A stretch of DNA of 64,000 bases from Hyphodiscus hymeniophilus (GCA_016508695.1 VNKQ01000018.1:558001-622000); one strand, 5' to 3'; positions 1 through 12,509 are shown, counted from the stretch's first letter. Notes: generated by a model from the letters alone, not told the origin. Numbers and translations are program-made.

Positions 1-1538
1 AATCCTTACTCCTATGACGGCGCAAATGCGGTCCCCACCAATAGCAACTATCTCGCCCCTTGGGCAATATACGCATTCGACTGGTGCAAGTGGCCTGCTC
101 AAAGCCACGATGCAGGAAAGGTGGCTGTAGGGAGCTATCTGGAAGATGGACACAATTTTGTAAGCTTTTCCTGTTCTGAGACGCGCGAGATTTCGGAAAC
201 GACGTGAAATATTGAACCCCAATTATTTGAGTAGTTATGACAAGTGTTGAAATTGTTACTGTTTCTCAACAATGGATTTCTCCCCATTTTTTTATGATTA
301 AACAGCCTAGGCTGTAGGCAGTTGGAGCCCTGATGGGCCAATGAATGTGGTATCAGATCCTATGTAACCGCTGCTTACATTTTGCTTTTAGATTCAAATT
401 CTGGACTCCCAAATTACCCCTACTCCATCCGAATCCTACGTTCCAGGTGCCCCGAAATATGGCCTGGATTTTGTGAAGATTGCAGAAGCTACTCACTCAT
501 ACCCTGTCACTCGCCTTCTCTGGGAGCCCCCATCTTCTCAAAAGCAATCTACCGATCTTCTCGCTACGTCAGGAGATCATCTCAGGCTTTGGAGTCTGCC
601 TTCAGAGACACCAGTTGCGTCTCCAGGAAATAACATCACCCGATCTTCGAACCAGCGAGACCTGCCAGCTAGTAAACTTACACCATTAGCATTACTTTCA
701 AACTCGAAGACCCCAGAGCATACTGCTCCCTTGACGTCTCTTGATTGGAATACCGTTTCGCCAAGTCTCATAATAACCTCGAGCATTGATACAACTTGCA
801 CGATTTGGGATATTCCGACATTGACAGCGAAGACACAGCTGATTGCACACGATAAAGAGGTTTTTGACGTCAGATTCTGTGCCAACAGTGTTGATGTGTT
901 CGTCAGCTGTGGTGCTGACGGAAGTGTTCGAATGTTTGACCTGCGTAGCTTAGAGCACAGCACTATTATATACGAGCCTACCGCCAAGGATGATAAAGGT
1001 ATGTTCCCTAACTTTCGGGGTGATCCGTGCTCACCATTCATGCAAAGATGCAAGTCCTGGTGGAAGGATAAGTCCTACCTTGGCACAACAAACGATGTCA
1101 TACGCCCCTCCTCTACTTCGCCTCGCTGCTTCTCCGCATGACACTCATCTCCTGGCCACATTTTCACAAGACTCAAGCATTATCCGGATACTTGATGTTC
1201 GTCAACCAGGACAAGCATTGCTCGAACTTCGGGGCCATGGAGCGTCCATCAACTGCATAGAATGGTCACCAACAAGACGAGGGACGCTCGCGTCGGGAGC
1301 TGATGATTCGCTAGTCCTCATTTGGGATTTACTGAGCCAAAGCACAGCTATTGCACCTCCAGGACCAAGCATAAACGGTGCACCGGCAACAGACAACACC
1401 CGAGGACCGGCTGCAAGTTGGCAATGTGATTATGAGGTGGGAAATATCAGTTGGGCACCACACAGCTCCCTGAACAATGATGGCGGCGATTGGGTCGGAG
1501 TGAGTGGAGGCCGAGGAATTTGGGGCGTTAAGATCTGA
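1..1538 (+). CDS. WD40-repeat protein, DCAF7/WDR68/TTG1-like (5' partial)
   Basis: Exons 1-159 (cut by the window edge), 392-998 and 1048-1538, joined by introns of 232 and 49 bp; phases match and the frame stays open to the TGA at 1536-1538. The protein shows several WD repeats, including AHDKEVFDVRF followed by SCGADGSVRMFDLRSLEHST, a stretch characteristic of the DCAF7/WDR68/AN11 group, and later GHGASINCIEWSP and SGADDSLVLIWD. Family members are scaffold beta-propellers that bind DYRK-type kinases and cullin-4 ligase adaptors; that role here is by homology only. The N-terminus lies upstream of the window. The 49-bp intron is short; the acceptor CAAAG at 1043-1047 is the only one I found that keeps the frame, giving a DASPGGRISPT join. 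Confidence 0.85.
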
Positions 1539-1891
1539 TGAGTTGGTTCACTCGAATGTGGTCATAGACGGATGAGCGTATTCGCATTGTCAAGCCAGGC
1601 GTTTTCGGGTTCTCACGAAGGTGGCATGAAATATCCGGGCATTTGGGCAAGATGCCCATAGGTGTATATTAAGGACAAAAGCACAGCAGTTTCTTGCAGA
1701 TAGAGAACGAGAGGGTCCGCATGATTTTGCTGCTCTTAAGGTTGATGTACAAGGTTTTCTGCCTGTCCCGAAAGGATGAAATTTCCAAACGTGCTTGTGC
1801 TTTCGGGAATTCAGATATCGGTTTCCGGATTGTATGTTTGAGTTACTCCCCGCCTGTCCGGTTAAAGATCGATTCCTGTCCCCGATACAAC
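1539..1891. other. intergenic, convergent 3' ends
   Basis: 353 bp between the WD40 gene (+) and the quinone oxidoreductase (-), which converge. Both 3' UTRs should lie here. The short open frame at 1694-2056 overlaps the oxidoreductase C-terminus antisense and is not supported. Confidence 0.6.
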
Positions 1892-3214
1892 CTACAGTCT
1901 AGGCTTGCCTTTTTCAGGCTCTATCAACACCACCGCCTTTCCCCAAACCTTCCTGGTCGCAAGATCTTTCATGGCCGTCACTGCTCTCTCCAAACCCTTG
2001 TATTCCTTTTCAAAAACCGTCGGCTTCAGGAGACCTTCCTCGATCATTCCCTCTAAGCCTTTCCAAGCTTCAAGGGTCTCAGCAGGATCTCTCCTCTCAC
2101 TCTCTCCAAAACGCTGCTCACTAGTCAGCTGCTTTCTCTTGATATCTCATCTCAACTTACGTAGCCAATAATCTGCACCTGCTTCAGCAATACCCTGTTC
2201 ATAGCGATCGTCTCAATGCTCCCCTCCGTCCCCGCAAACCCAACTATAAGAATTCGACCACCGTGCTTCACACATTTCAAACTCTTGTCCACAAGTCCCA
2301 CAATATCGTACACTACAGCCGCTCCCTCCGCGTTCGTCATTTTGAGAACTTTTTTCCACCATTCCCCCTCGGAGTAGTTGACAACCTCATCAGCACCATA
2401 CCTCTTAGCAATCTCCAATTTATCGCCGAGGCGGCAGTAGCAATAACCCTGGCCCCCACACCTTTGGCTATCTGCACAGCCATCAATCCTAATCCTCCAG
2501 CCGCTGCATGAATTAGAACAGTCTCCCCTTTTTTCAATCGACCGCGCAGGATCAAGGCTCCGTATGATACGGGAGCTGTGGCCGCAAGGCCGGCTGCGTG
2601 GGTAAAAGACCAGTTTAGTGGTATTGAGTGCAGAGAGGACTCTCTAACGGCTACAAACTGGGCGTATGAACCAAGCCTGGCACCGAAGACGCGGTCGCCG
2701 GGTGCAAATTGGGAAGTAGGACCGGAGGCGATGACCGTCCCGGCGAATTCAAGGCCAAGTGTGAAAGGAGGTTGAACGAGGGCGCGGTTGTTCTGGTGTT
2801 TACCTCGGGCCTGTGGGGGCGAGATTCAGAATTGGAAATCAGGTAGAACAGAAGCACAGAAATGGTCCTTGCCATCGTCCGAGCGAGAAAAGAGCTTGAT
2901 CTAAAACAATAAAGGCACTTTTTGTAATTCAACCCTACTATGAAAGCTTCACTTGAAGCTAAAATCTCACCCACTTCAAGTTGAAGCTCAAGGTACAAAT
3001 ATATGATGTTATCATACTCACGTATAGTAGGTCTACAAAATTGACACCTGCTGCTGCAACCTGTACAAGAACATCTCCATCTTTTGTTTGAGGCTTTGGG
3101 ATCTCGGACACCTCGATTTCATCATAATCCTTCCTCGAGTCAAAATTTTTTTTAAGTTCGGCAATCACTAGACAAACTCACCTTGACAAACTTTTCGATC
3201 CGAACTGCTCTCAT
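1892..3214 (-). CDS. NAD(P)H:quinone oxidoreductase / zeta-crystallin-like MDR protein, with one-base frameshift
   Basis: Four exons on the minus strand: 3214-3182, 3129-3022, 2810-2161 and 2113-1892, with introns of 52, 211 and 47 bp. The protein (337 aa if the lost base is counted) starts MRAVRIEKF and shows the quinone-oxidoreductase layout: EIPKPQTKDGDVLVQV, then GVNFVDLLYARGKHQNN, the nucleotide-binding loop HAAAGGLGLMAVQIAK, and IGYRFGESERRDP near the end. Family enzymes reduce quinones with NADPH in the cytosol. Exon 3 is 650 bp, one short of a multiple of three. Near 2424 the reading passes from ATAASA into KLEIAKRYGADEVVNY only if one C (plus strand) is restored. No GT-AG intron can explain this, so it is either a sequence error or a recent inactivating deletion. 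All other splice sites and the rest of the frame look healthy. Confidence 0.8.
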
Positions 3215-3535
3215 AACCGCAATCATTAGGGCGACAACGTTGTGAGTTAATCAAGAGGGGAACATCTCGGCATCGGCTAGTGAATACAAGGCAGGGGTCT
3301 CAAAGCAGATCACGTGAGTTAGAAATTAGCGTGAAAGGGAAGCTGTCTACAAAGGAAACAAAAGGTTCAGTTCAAAGGGAACTGCATCTGTGCCGCACCT
3401 CGATCACGAATACACCGACTTGCATAGACGCTCACCTGCCGATGTATCCTTGAAAGTTGTTGCCCAATCTCATGAATATACACATATTTCGACTCTTGTC
3501 CTTAACTCCCAGTCTTCATTATTCTAGCCAGCAAC
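3215..3535. promoter_or_regulatory. shared divergent promoter region
   Basis: 321 bp between two divergently transcribed genes, the quinone oxidoreductase (-) and SPT5 (+). It must contain both promoters and 5' UTRs. No motif stands out apart from TATATTTC-like AT runs near 3480. Confidence 0.5.
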
Positions 3536-6500
3536 ATGTCGAACATTGCGAACGCGCACTTCGATGATAGTGAGGATGAAGAAGACAACTTCAATCCTGC
3601 GCCCGCCGATCTATCAGACAACGAGGATGCGCAAGAATCTAATCACGACGATGATGCTGGAGCGCAAGTCCAACGAGAAGCGGCGCGGCGACCATCGAGA
3701 GATGATGCTTCAGAGGATGGCTCCGTGTCAGAGCAATTGAACAATAAGCGAAGAGACTCGGAAGGGGATGGTGATCAGGATGATGATGAGGATGCTGAAG
3801 GTGAAGGTGAGGATACAGCTCCACGAGCAGACGATGATGATGAGGAAGATGATGATGAAGAAGAAGACGATGATGAAGAGGAGATAACTGTGAGCTTCAA
3901 ATCCCCTTCTGCCCTGGAGCTGCAGCGCATATTTCGCACTTTTCTCGCGGCCAGCACTAATTTCGTCAACAGGGCCATCGAAGAAAACGCAGACGCGAAC
4001 GCCGAAACCAGTTCCTCGATGTCGAAGCCGAAGTCGACGAAGACGAAGACGAAAATGACGATGATGAGGATGAGATCAATGAGCTCAAAGACAACTTCAT
4101 TGCGGATACACACCCTGATGACTTGGCCGACCTCCCAGCTGGTGGTGAGACTGATGATAGACGACACAGAGAGTTGGACAGAAGACGGGAGATGGAAGCA
4201 AGTCTCGATGCCGAAAAGCAAGCAGAGATCCTGCGCCAGAGATATGCTACCAAAAATCGATCAGGACGTGGCATGGCAGATTCTGCGGTGGTACCCAAGC
4301 GACTTTTACTACCCAGTGTTGATGATCCAAGCATCTGGGCTGTGAGATGCAAGGAAGGTAAGGAGAGAGAAGCGGTCTTTTCCATTATGAAGCGCATTGA
4401 GGAGAGAATGGGTACCAAGGATGAGCTTGCAATTACTGCTGCTTTCGAACGGGGTGGAACTGGCTCTACAATGAAAGGTTTCATTTACGTCGAGGCTCAA
4501 CGGCAAGCGGATATCTTGGTTGCGATGGATGGGTTGATGAATGTCTACCCTCGCACGAAGATGATGCTTGTAGAGATCAAGGAAATGCCGGATCTGTTAA
4601 GAGTCGCCAAAAGCGTGTCGCTGCAAGTGGGAGACTGGGTTCGACTTAGACGACCTCCAAAGTACGCTGGCGATTTAGCGCAGGTTCTGGAGCCTTCGGA
4701 CACGGGATTGGAATTGCGAGTTAAATACGTGCCTCGTTTAGATTACGGTCTTCACGACGATGCAAATGCTCCTCAAGACGCATATGGTGCGAAGAGAAAA
4801 CGACCCGCATCCGGACCCCGACCACCCCAACGATTGTTCAGTGAAGTGGAAGCCAAGAAGCGGCATGCGAAGCACTTGCAATCTAGGGGAGATAAGATAT
4901 GGATGTATTTGGGCGACGAATATGTCAGCGGGTACTGCGAGAAAGAGATCAAGATTCAGACTGTCAGTACCAAAGATGTTAACCCTACGTTAGAGGAAGT
5001 CACCAAATTCGCATCAGGCGCTGATGATGGAACTGAAAATCTTGATCTCAATGCTCTCTCTGCCAGTCTGAAACATAGTGTTGCAAATGCATCCTATCAA
5101 CCCGGCGACATCATTGAAATCTACGAAGGCGAACAGAAGGGCGTCATTGGAAAGGCGGTGACGGTTCAAGGAGATATCGTGACGATAGCCATCTCAGAGG
5201 GCGATTTGAAAGGCCAGACAATCGAAGTACCTATGAAGGGACTTCGAAAACGCTTCAAGGAAGGTGATCACGTCAAAGTCATCGGTGGCAGCAAATATCG
5301 TGATGAAGTCGGTATGGTTGTTAAGATTGTCGAGGATCGAGTGACGCTTTTGAGTGATCAAGGCAACACTGAAATCACGGTGTTCAGCAAGGATCTTCGA
5401 GAAGCCAGCGATTCAGGTGGTAGCGGATCTCTGGGCAAATACGAGCTTTTCGATCTTGTTCAGCTTGATTCTTCGACAGTCGCCTGTATCGTCAAAGTAG
5501 ACAGAGAATCGCTCATTGTGTTGGATCAGGATGGCCAGAGTCGAATGATTATGCCCTCGGCTATATCCAACAAGATTGAAAGGCGGAAATTTGCAGTAGC
5601 GACTGACCGCAATGGGTCTGAAATTCGAGTTGACGATGTGGTTAAGGAACACGGAGGTGAGGGCCGTTCAGGGAGAATCATTCACATCTATCGAGCTTTC
5701 TTGTTCTTGCGAAATTCTGCAACGACTGAAAATGCCGGAATATACGTTGCTCGAACGACCACTGTTGCTTCCATCTCAGCGAAAGGCGGGCGTGTAGCTG
5801 GCCCTGATCTGAATGCGATGAACCCGGCTATGAAGCGCAACGTTCCAGGAGTCGGTGAAATGGCTCCTCCTAAACAAATGGGCAGAGATCGATCAATTGG
5901 TCAGACGGTCACCATTCGAAAAGGCCCATACAAGGGTTTGCTTGGCATTGTAAAGGAGGCGACTGATACAAACGCTCGAGTTGAACTTCACACGAAGAAC
6001 AAGACTGTCAATGTGCCCAAAGAAGCTCTAGGATTTAAAGACAAGTTCAGCGGTCAATCCATCGATCCTAATGGGAGAGGCGGCAGGGGAGGGTTCACAC
6101 CGAGAGGCGGCAGGGGTGGGTTTGGCGGAGCTACTCCTGGTGGATGGGAAGGCGGTGGACGGACGCCAGCTGTACATGGTGGTGTGGAGAGAACTCCGGC
6201 ATGGGGAACTTCAAGAAGTAAGTGGTTCACGTCCTACACTCTATTATCGCTAACATGACCCAGCACCCGCGGGTGGAGCAAATGGCGGCCGAACGCCAGC
6301 CTGGAAAGCCCAAAATGACGGTGGACGAACTCCTGGCTGGGCAGATGGTTCCCGAACAGTCAACCCCTACGATGGAAGCCGAACTGCGTACGGAGCAGGG
6401 AACCGCACGCCAGCCTGGAACTCAGGTGCCAAAACCCCAGCCTACGGTCTCTCAGATGGCTTCGCAGCAGGCTCCAAGACTCCGGCCTATGGAGGCGGCG

Positions 6501-6913
6501 ACACATGGGGATCCAAAACACCAGCTTATCAACCGCAAGGCCATTCAAACGACAACAGCAGCTGGCAGAACGCACCGCCAAACAATAATTGGGGGTCCGG
6601 TCCCTACGATGCCCCAACTCCAGGTGCACATATGTCAGCTCCTACACCAGCTGCCATGAATGCTCCCACCCCCGGTGCCTATTCTGCCCCAACTCCCGCT
6701 CCATATAATGCACCTACTCCAGCTGCTGCTGCTTCAACGCCCGCTCCCGGATGGGGAGGTGGATGGGGCGCGCCGACTCCACAGGCTATGGATGCACCTA
6801 CTCCCGGTGGAGCGAATCAGTATTATGCGGCTCCCACACCCGGTGCTTATGGCGGACCACCTGAGACGCCTGCACCGAACTGGCAAGATGATGGACCGAG
6901 ATATGTGGATTAA
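3536..6913 (+). CDS. SPT5: transcription elongation factor SPT5
   Basis: Three exons, 3536-3889, 3973-6217 and 6264-6913 (introns 83 and 46 bp), encode 1082 aa, normal for fungal Spt5. Order: a very acidic N-terminus with long Asp/Glu runs (about residues 1-130); GHRRKRRRERRNQFLDVEAE at the start of exon 2, a conserved Spt5 signature; an NGN domain from about residue 234 (DDPSIWAVRCKEGKERE); several KOW domains (for example QVGDWVRLRRPPKYAGDLAQ and YQPGDIIEIYEGEQKGVIG); and a C-terminal repeat region rich in NAPTPGAY, RTPAW and KTPAY units. Spt5 pairs with Spt4 as DSIF, closes the RNA polymerase II clamp and recruits processing factors; its CTR is the target of Bur1/Cdk9-type kinases. The 46-bp intron 2 separates the Gly/Arg-rich segment from the CTR. 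The gene looks intact. Confidence 0.96.
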
Positions 6914-7270
6914 ATGGGCATTAGAAGAGCGAGCGATCTGGATGGTGGGATGGATAGAGGATCTTTCTTCTTTGTTGTTTTTTAAAAGATTTGGGTCGCA
7001 CTGGTGGAGCATACTAAGTAGCAAGCATTGAATATCAGAAATCATTCACAGCGCCGTCTTCTCATCGAATCGTTCTGAGTCCCTTATGTGACTATTCCCA
7101 TTAACACGGTAAGGAAATCATCTGAATTCTGTCGTTTGCATTCAGAATATCCCTATTTTCAAACCCACGTCACATCACTGGGGCATTCTCAGCATTTGGG
7201 TATCTATATCAACATCGAAACCAAACTGCTCAGTCTTGTAGTAGTGATCGAACGGTACAATACACTCAAC
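6914..7270. other. intergenic, convergent 3' ends
   Basis: 357 bp between the stop codons of SPT5 (+) and the cupin gene (-). It holds the two 3' UTRs; nothing else recognised. Confidence 0.6.
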
Positions 7271-8606
7271 TCAGCCTTTCTTCTCTCCCCTCCCCCACCC
7301 CTCAAGATTGACCACGACGGGCGTCCCCCCACTCCGACTAATGATCCAAGTCACCTCTTCGTCGCCATCATTCACTGCAAGTCAGGGTATCCAGATCAGT
7401 ACATATTCTTCTCACTCGACGTACCCCCTAAAGAGACGATGCGAGTACAGCAGGAGAAGCGAGGATGTTCATGAGGAGGCTCGGAAAGGGGGAATTCGTG
7501 CAGTGAGTCGTGGGAGGGAGATAGAAAGGACATCTACGAACCTTCTTGATGCTCTGTCCATGCTGGGATCAGGGCGAAATCGCCGGGCGAGAGATCCTGT
7601 CGCTTGCTGCCGTTCTCCGAGATGATCGTCCCGTGCCCGGAGGAGGCGAAGACTACTGTGTCTTGTTCTGGGGAGGAGGGGGGTTAGTGGTTGGGTTTGT
7701 GGGAGCTTGGTCACGGGGTGGGATGGAGAAGAGGAAGTGTTGATGTTGTGATAGAAAGGGGCTAGGCGAAACCCACGAGCGCCTGCAGAAGAATCCCATG
7801 CAGCGGTAGGATCACGCAATATGAAAAATCCAAAAAAGTAATAAGTTTGACTCCTATATCGGAGCCTCGAGTGTGTTTACGGAGTACGGAGAAGGGGAAA
7901 AGGGGTGGGGGAGGATAGGCGAGAACCAGAGACTGGGGACGGGTCTGCGCTTCTGTGTTCTGGTTCTGGTGCGGAGTTCGGGGTGAGGTGGAGGTAAAGA
8001 GTAAGAAACGGGTGCATACCGCCGTGATGATGAATTGCTGACGAGGAATGTGGATGTGCGATCATGACTGCATAAGCAAAGAGTTAGTTATAAATATCGT
8101 TCCAAACACGGATTCTCCAAAAGAATTCCAATTGTCTGTCTCAGGTTCTGAGGAGTAGGAGTCGAAAGGGAAGGTGCCACAATATGTGAGGATGAAATTC
8201 TCAGCGAAGCGAGGCTTGATTCAGCAAAGAAAGCCCTGGCTACTCTGAAGCTGACCAGGGTATACTTTGCTATTTGCATACATTCTCCTAAACAGCACCA
8301 GCAGTGTTTCAATTTTCTCCACGGCGCACTGCAGATTCTTTATGCGTAGAGTGAAGGAGTGGAAGTGGAAGTGGAAGTGGAAGTGCTGAAGGAATTGTTG
8401 CGGAGAGACTAGTAGACACTGTCCACAAATACAAACAACTCACCAGATGCGCATATCTTGTCCGACTTCCCCACAATGGCTCCCTTTCTGATCATGCCCT
8501 CCGTCTGACCCGTCCCAGTGTCCAGTTCGGTGGACTTGGTTACGTGCACGGTGGATGGCATGAGGATGGGGAGGATGTCTTTGATTATGGGGAGGAGGGA
8601 TGTCAT
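7271..8606 (-). CDS. small cupin-fold protein, four exons
   Basis: Four exons on the minus strand: 8606-8444, 8067-8020, 7667-7542 and 7374-7271 (introns 376, 352 and 167 bp), giving 146 aa. None of the exons exceeds 163 bp, so the gene is easily missed. All junctions are phase 1 and rebuild a single cupin barrel: HPHSSSAIHHHGEQDTVVFA matches cupin motif 1 (the His cluster plus Glu usually bind a metal), and PGDFALIPAWTEHQ matches motif 2. The N-terminus is MTSLLPIIKDILPIL and the C-terminus ends in EGWGRGEKKG. Small single-domain cupins of this type are common in Ascomycota and have no assigned substrate. The donor of intron 3 (GTTCGT) is weak, but the join QEVNDGDEEVTW is convincing. The introns are unusually long for this window. 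Confidence 0.75.
8359..8385. repeat. GTGGAA hexanucleotide repeat
   Basis: About 4.5 perfect copies of GTGGAA. It lies within intron 1 of the cupin gene. Confidence 0.9.
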
Positions 8607-9142
8607 GGACTCTGTGGTTATGAGGGTTTTTGTTGTTTATATGTTGGGTCGATAGAGGTTTGAAGCTGATGCGTGTTGGTGTGATGTGTAAGTTAAAGCA
8701 AGAGGCGGCAGCCGAGAAGTGGGAGATGTTCAGGTAGGGATGCCCTCGATCACGTCACTGAGCGATAGGGTAATTCACTCGTACTTCGTAAAAGTCCTTT
8801 AATACCAGAAGGCTAGTAACTCCTGTAATTTGACCCAAGTTACCAGGACCAACATTGAATGGTATCTTCATTGTTGTTATTCTGGAATGTAAACAGAGAA
8901 GCGAGTATTTACCTTCGTGTTGTAGCATCCAAATACAAGCCAATGCTCCACCACGCCCACGCCCAGTCTCGAAGTATCGTATCCTGGTAGAATGCCACGC
9001 GCTCCCCACGATATCGTTCACCCGTCTAACGCCGTGTGTTCAGATTCCCGAATTACAAATACGGCGGCACAGGGATATCTACAAGGTTGGCTTAGACGAG
9101 ACCCTTCAGCCAGCCAGCGGCATGGCGGAACGATATCGGAAG

Positions 9143-9194
9143 ATTATTGACATTATTGACATTATTGACATTATTGACATTATTGACATTATTG
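9143..9194. repeat. ATTATTGAC 9-bp tandem repeat
   Basis: About 5.8 perfect copies of the nonamer ATTATTGAC. Because the unit is a multiple of three, it produces artefactual repetitive frames (Ile-Ile-Asp and Leu-Leu-Thr). Confidence 0.95.
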
Positions 9195-9346
9195 GAGCCA
9201 GGCTGCTGTTGTCTGTCTGAGACGGTGGGTGCTTACTGTAAGTGTTTGGAGTGCTTCATGCACAAACAGATGCGTGGAGTCAGTCACGGGAGTGCAGCTC
9301 TGCGCCCATCTTTGCGAACTTTTCCAATCACCTGCTGCCCACCATC

Positions 9347-9375
9347 TCTACGAGTCTACGAGTCTACGAGTCTAC
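9347..9375. repeat. TCTACGAG 8-bp tandem repeat
   Basis: About 3.6 perfect copies of TCTACGAG in the same intergenic region. Confidence 0.9.
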
Positions 9376-10216
9376 CCACCACCTGCCTATTCTGATCTAC
9401 TGTCTATCCTCAGCCATCCGAGGTGCTCCCTTCAACGGGAGATGTAGTATCTCTTCCACCAGCACACAAACGACAGCTGAGTGTCCAGTGTCCCGCCAAT
9501 CACACAAGCCGACTTTCACATGTACGCGTGCAGCGTCTTTCTCTCTCTTCCCTTCTCGCTTCAAATACTTACTCCCTACAAGCTTACCAGCACGGCTCAC
9601 TTCCGCCAAATCAGAAGATATACCGAGGTAGCCAGCCTACTCAGTCTCGAATCTAGACCTCCTCCCACTTTGAGCCAACAAGAAATCTACAAGCGCATAA
9701 TCCTCGCAATCACTACCTCATCACTCACTACTAGTAGTCTTACACGACCAAGAATACTCTAGTAGCCGGTCCCAATTCCCGAACTCCTCTGCTCTACTTA
9801 CTTCATCACCTGAATAGGAAGCTCGAAGACCACAACACCCGGACTTGTGCGCCATTACACGACGGCCGGAATACCATGCGTCAAGTCAACACCGCCGTGA
9901 GGTATTGGCTGTAAGGACTTGGATTCGCATACCCGTCCGAGGAAAGACCGCCGGATTGGAAATAATACACTACTGTTGGCTGGGTCCACCGAGATCCGCA
10001 ACGACGGACGGCTGGGAAACGAAAACACCACTTTGCAATCCGTGCGTGCGTGCTTGCATGCAGCCTCAGAAACGGAACCCGACTAGGTAGACGAGACAAG
10101 GAAGAAGTCAAGAGGGTATGTTGGTCGAGTCATCTTTCTTGACCCGCTTTCTACTTTTCTGTCCTGAGTTCTTGAAGGGAGAGTTGGGATTGACAGCTTG
10201 GTTTGGCGGAGAGGTT

Positions 10217-11967
10217 ATGGTCAACGACGAGAACAAGGAGGCTTCCTCCTCAACATCCACGCCGTCGACTGCCACGCATATTCCCCTGGTCGATAACTAT
10301 AAGTTCCTGTATGGGAGGGTTGATGAGGCATTGGATGAGAATATTGATCTGGTGGAAGCTGTGCCGGGCAAAGAGCGAGAAATGTCGAAATCGCTACCAG
10401 ATTCTAGGAGCAAAAAGGAACCAGCAGCTGCTGAGACTTCACAGCCCAAGGTTGAATCTTCTGGAGGTATGTTCATTTTATACACTTAATTCCGTACTAC
10501 TCGAGAAATCGCTCCGCGTCTCTCAAAGTTCTGAAGTATAATAGCTGATCGTGATCCTCTAGATCCCCTCATCTCAAAGTGCTTCCTACTAGCTCTGCCC
10601 TCCGAGTTAATCGACCACATCCTTACATTTCTCGGTCCCATCGATCTCGTCTCTATCTCCAGCACCTGTAATTCCCTCTCCCACCATGGCCAATCCGATC
10701 TAGTGTGGCAACGGCATGTCCAAGAGAACGTCCCTGGAGTGCGCATAACCTCCCCAGCACCATGTGCCACCTTCCGCGAGCTCTACATTGCCCACGATCC
10801 CCATTGGTTTCTATCCAAATATAAGATATGGTTCTGCGATTACTTCCTCACGGGGAAGATGATCGTTGCAAGATATGATCCCCGGCGTGGTTGTATCGAA
10901 GGATATAGATTGGTCGCGGAACGTTCGCATCCTACGTTCGATCCTTGGGAAATGGATGATGTGGTGTTGATTCATTCCTTCGATCCACGTTGCCATTTAC
11001 ACATGGATCAACCTGTTCTACAATTGGAAGCGTTATCTCTGGAATCGTTGATGGCGTCCACGGGAAACACGAAGTCCGAGCACAGATTCTGTGCCGAAAC
11101 TCCAATGCGGATCAACGAACGTAACCACAACGGGGTGTTCTCGAACTTCCTACTCACCCGGCCGGTACAAGAACATCCAAACATGCAGCTTTGGCCACCC
11201 CCAACGATACCCGCCCGTAATCGTGTGAGGAATGTGAGTCAGGAGTCTTTTATGGGCAGTGGACATAGACCGCAGCAGCGCAGCCAGGTCAGTGATCAGG
11301 CATTTCGAATTCGGCGGTGGATGGAGATGGTGGCGCAGAATCCTACGGGTATTCATCTCGGAGAGGAGGTCTACACTTATGCGACGCTGGATCCCAAATT
11401 ATACACCCCCACGGAAGAGAAGCCGTATCGAGGCATCTGGGTTGGAGATTACAGTGGTCATGGATGCGAATTTTTGCTTATGAATCAACCTGACGACGAG
11501 GAACCCTTCGATGAGGCGAGCGTTGTTCAACGAGAGGATGAGACTGTTGAAGAATGGGAACTGAGGAGAAAACAAGCACGCATTTACAGAGGGAGTCTGG
11601 AAGCTATCAAGTTGACTGGAGACCCCAACATTCCTCGAGGAGAATACACATTTATCTCAGACGATCTCTCAGACACAGGCTATGTCCGTACAGCAACGGA
11701 AGAGCGGTTTAAAGGGGCAAGAGTCGTCAAGAGTCGAGGTCATATTGCTGCCAGGATGTTCCGTGATGGTATGTTTCCTCATTCCCCGCAATTTGAAGCA
11801 GGCTGACAGGAACAGACAAGTACATCGAGAGCCAATTGATTATGATCTCGCACAATAGACTGGCCCAATACTGGGTTGGATTTGGCCATATAAGCTTTTA
11901 CGAACGAGTGGACATCGACGCCTTCCTCTCTCCATTCGACGATCCCGTGAACATTCAGAGCTGTTAA
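10217..11967 (+). CDS. F-box protein, FBXO31-like
   Basis: Exons 10217-10466, 10563-11768 and 11816-11967 (introns 96 and 47 bp) give 535 aa. I chose the ATG at 10217 (MVNDENKEASSS) over an in-frame ATG at 10118, because the extra residues do not resemble the acidic, Ser-rich start that follows. Exon 2 opens with the F-box, LPSELIDHILTFLGPIDLVS, then DLVWQRHVQEN. The remainder resembles the substrate-binding region of FBXO31-type proteins: IWVGDYSGHGCEFL, then IKLTGDPNIPRGEYTF, matching the family's GTYGxHG and KxTGDPNxPAG elements. It is expected to act as the specificity subunit of an SCF ubiquitin ligase; the target is unknown. The last exon is supported by frame and by a clean stop at 11965-11967. 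Confidence 0.85.
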
Positions 11968-12509
11968 GCGTTACCCACCGCGATGCTTCAAAGTACATAT
12001 TTGCTGGACAGCCTTGAGATAGTGTCTGCAACATACAAATTTAATAAATCTCTAAATTCACCTGAAATCATATCATAAACACTGATTGTACCTCTTGGAA
12101 TCCCTGTAACTCATTCGAGCTGGCAATGTAAACCTCGAAATAGCGACGTCACATGTAACTCAACAACTCATTTTCGGTGACGTAGCGTAGACCGCCTTCG
12201 GCTTTGAAAGTCGAGAGACGGCAAAATGAATAAGACCCGGAGAAAATCCACCACCTCCTCAATATCCAATTCTCTTTCCGAAAATCACCTTGATATTACC
12301 CATAGTCTCCTCTTTCGTACGCCCAAGTCAGATTTTACGCACTGTGTGCGATATCTGAATGCCTGCGAAAAAAATCCAATTTCAACCATACCCGGTTCTT
12401 CGATCCTGACGAGCACAAAAGTCTCGATATCCATTTCCCTACCTCAAATTCCCAAGAAACATATAAGAGAGCGAAGCAGAATCCTGGTTATTAGAAGGGA
12501 ATAACCAAG
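11968..12509. other. intergenic region
   Basis: 542 bp between the F-box gene and the DUF1769 gene, both on the plus strand. The 92-codon frame at 12226-12504 ends just before the next start codon and has no recognisable domain; I read it as leader sequence. Confidence 0.5.

Larger units (their letters stand above)
8607..10216. other. intergenic region with small tandem repeats
   Basis: 1.6 kb between the divergent cupin (-) and F-box (+) genes. It contains two microsatellites (listed separately) and several overlapping short frames in all directions with repetitive composition; none shows a recognisable domain or consistent splice structure. Both promoters should be here. Confidence 0.55.

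Noticed and set aside
3639..4484. Long serine-rich frames opposite the start of SPT5
   Set aside because: They are antisense shadows of the Asp/Glu-rich SPT5 N-terminus.
8855..9220. 121-codon frame with an Ile-Ile-Asp repeat tail
   Set aside because: The tail is produced by the ATTATTGAC microsatellite, whose 9-bp unit keeps all frames open.
12226..12504. 92-codon frame before the DUF1769 gene
   Set aside because: Ser/Thr/Ile-rich with no domain; it ends directly at the next start codon and is most likely 5' leader sequence.
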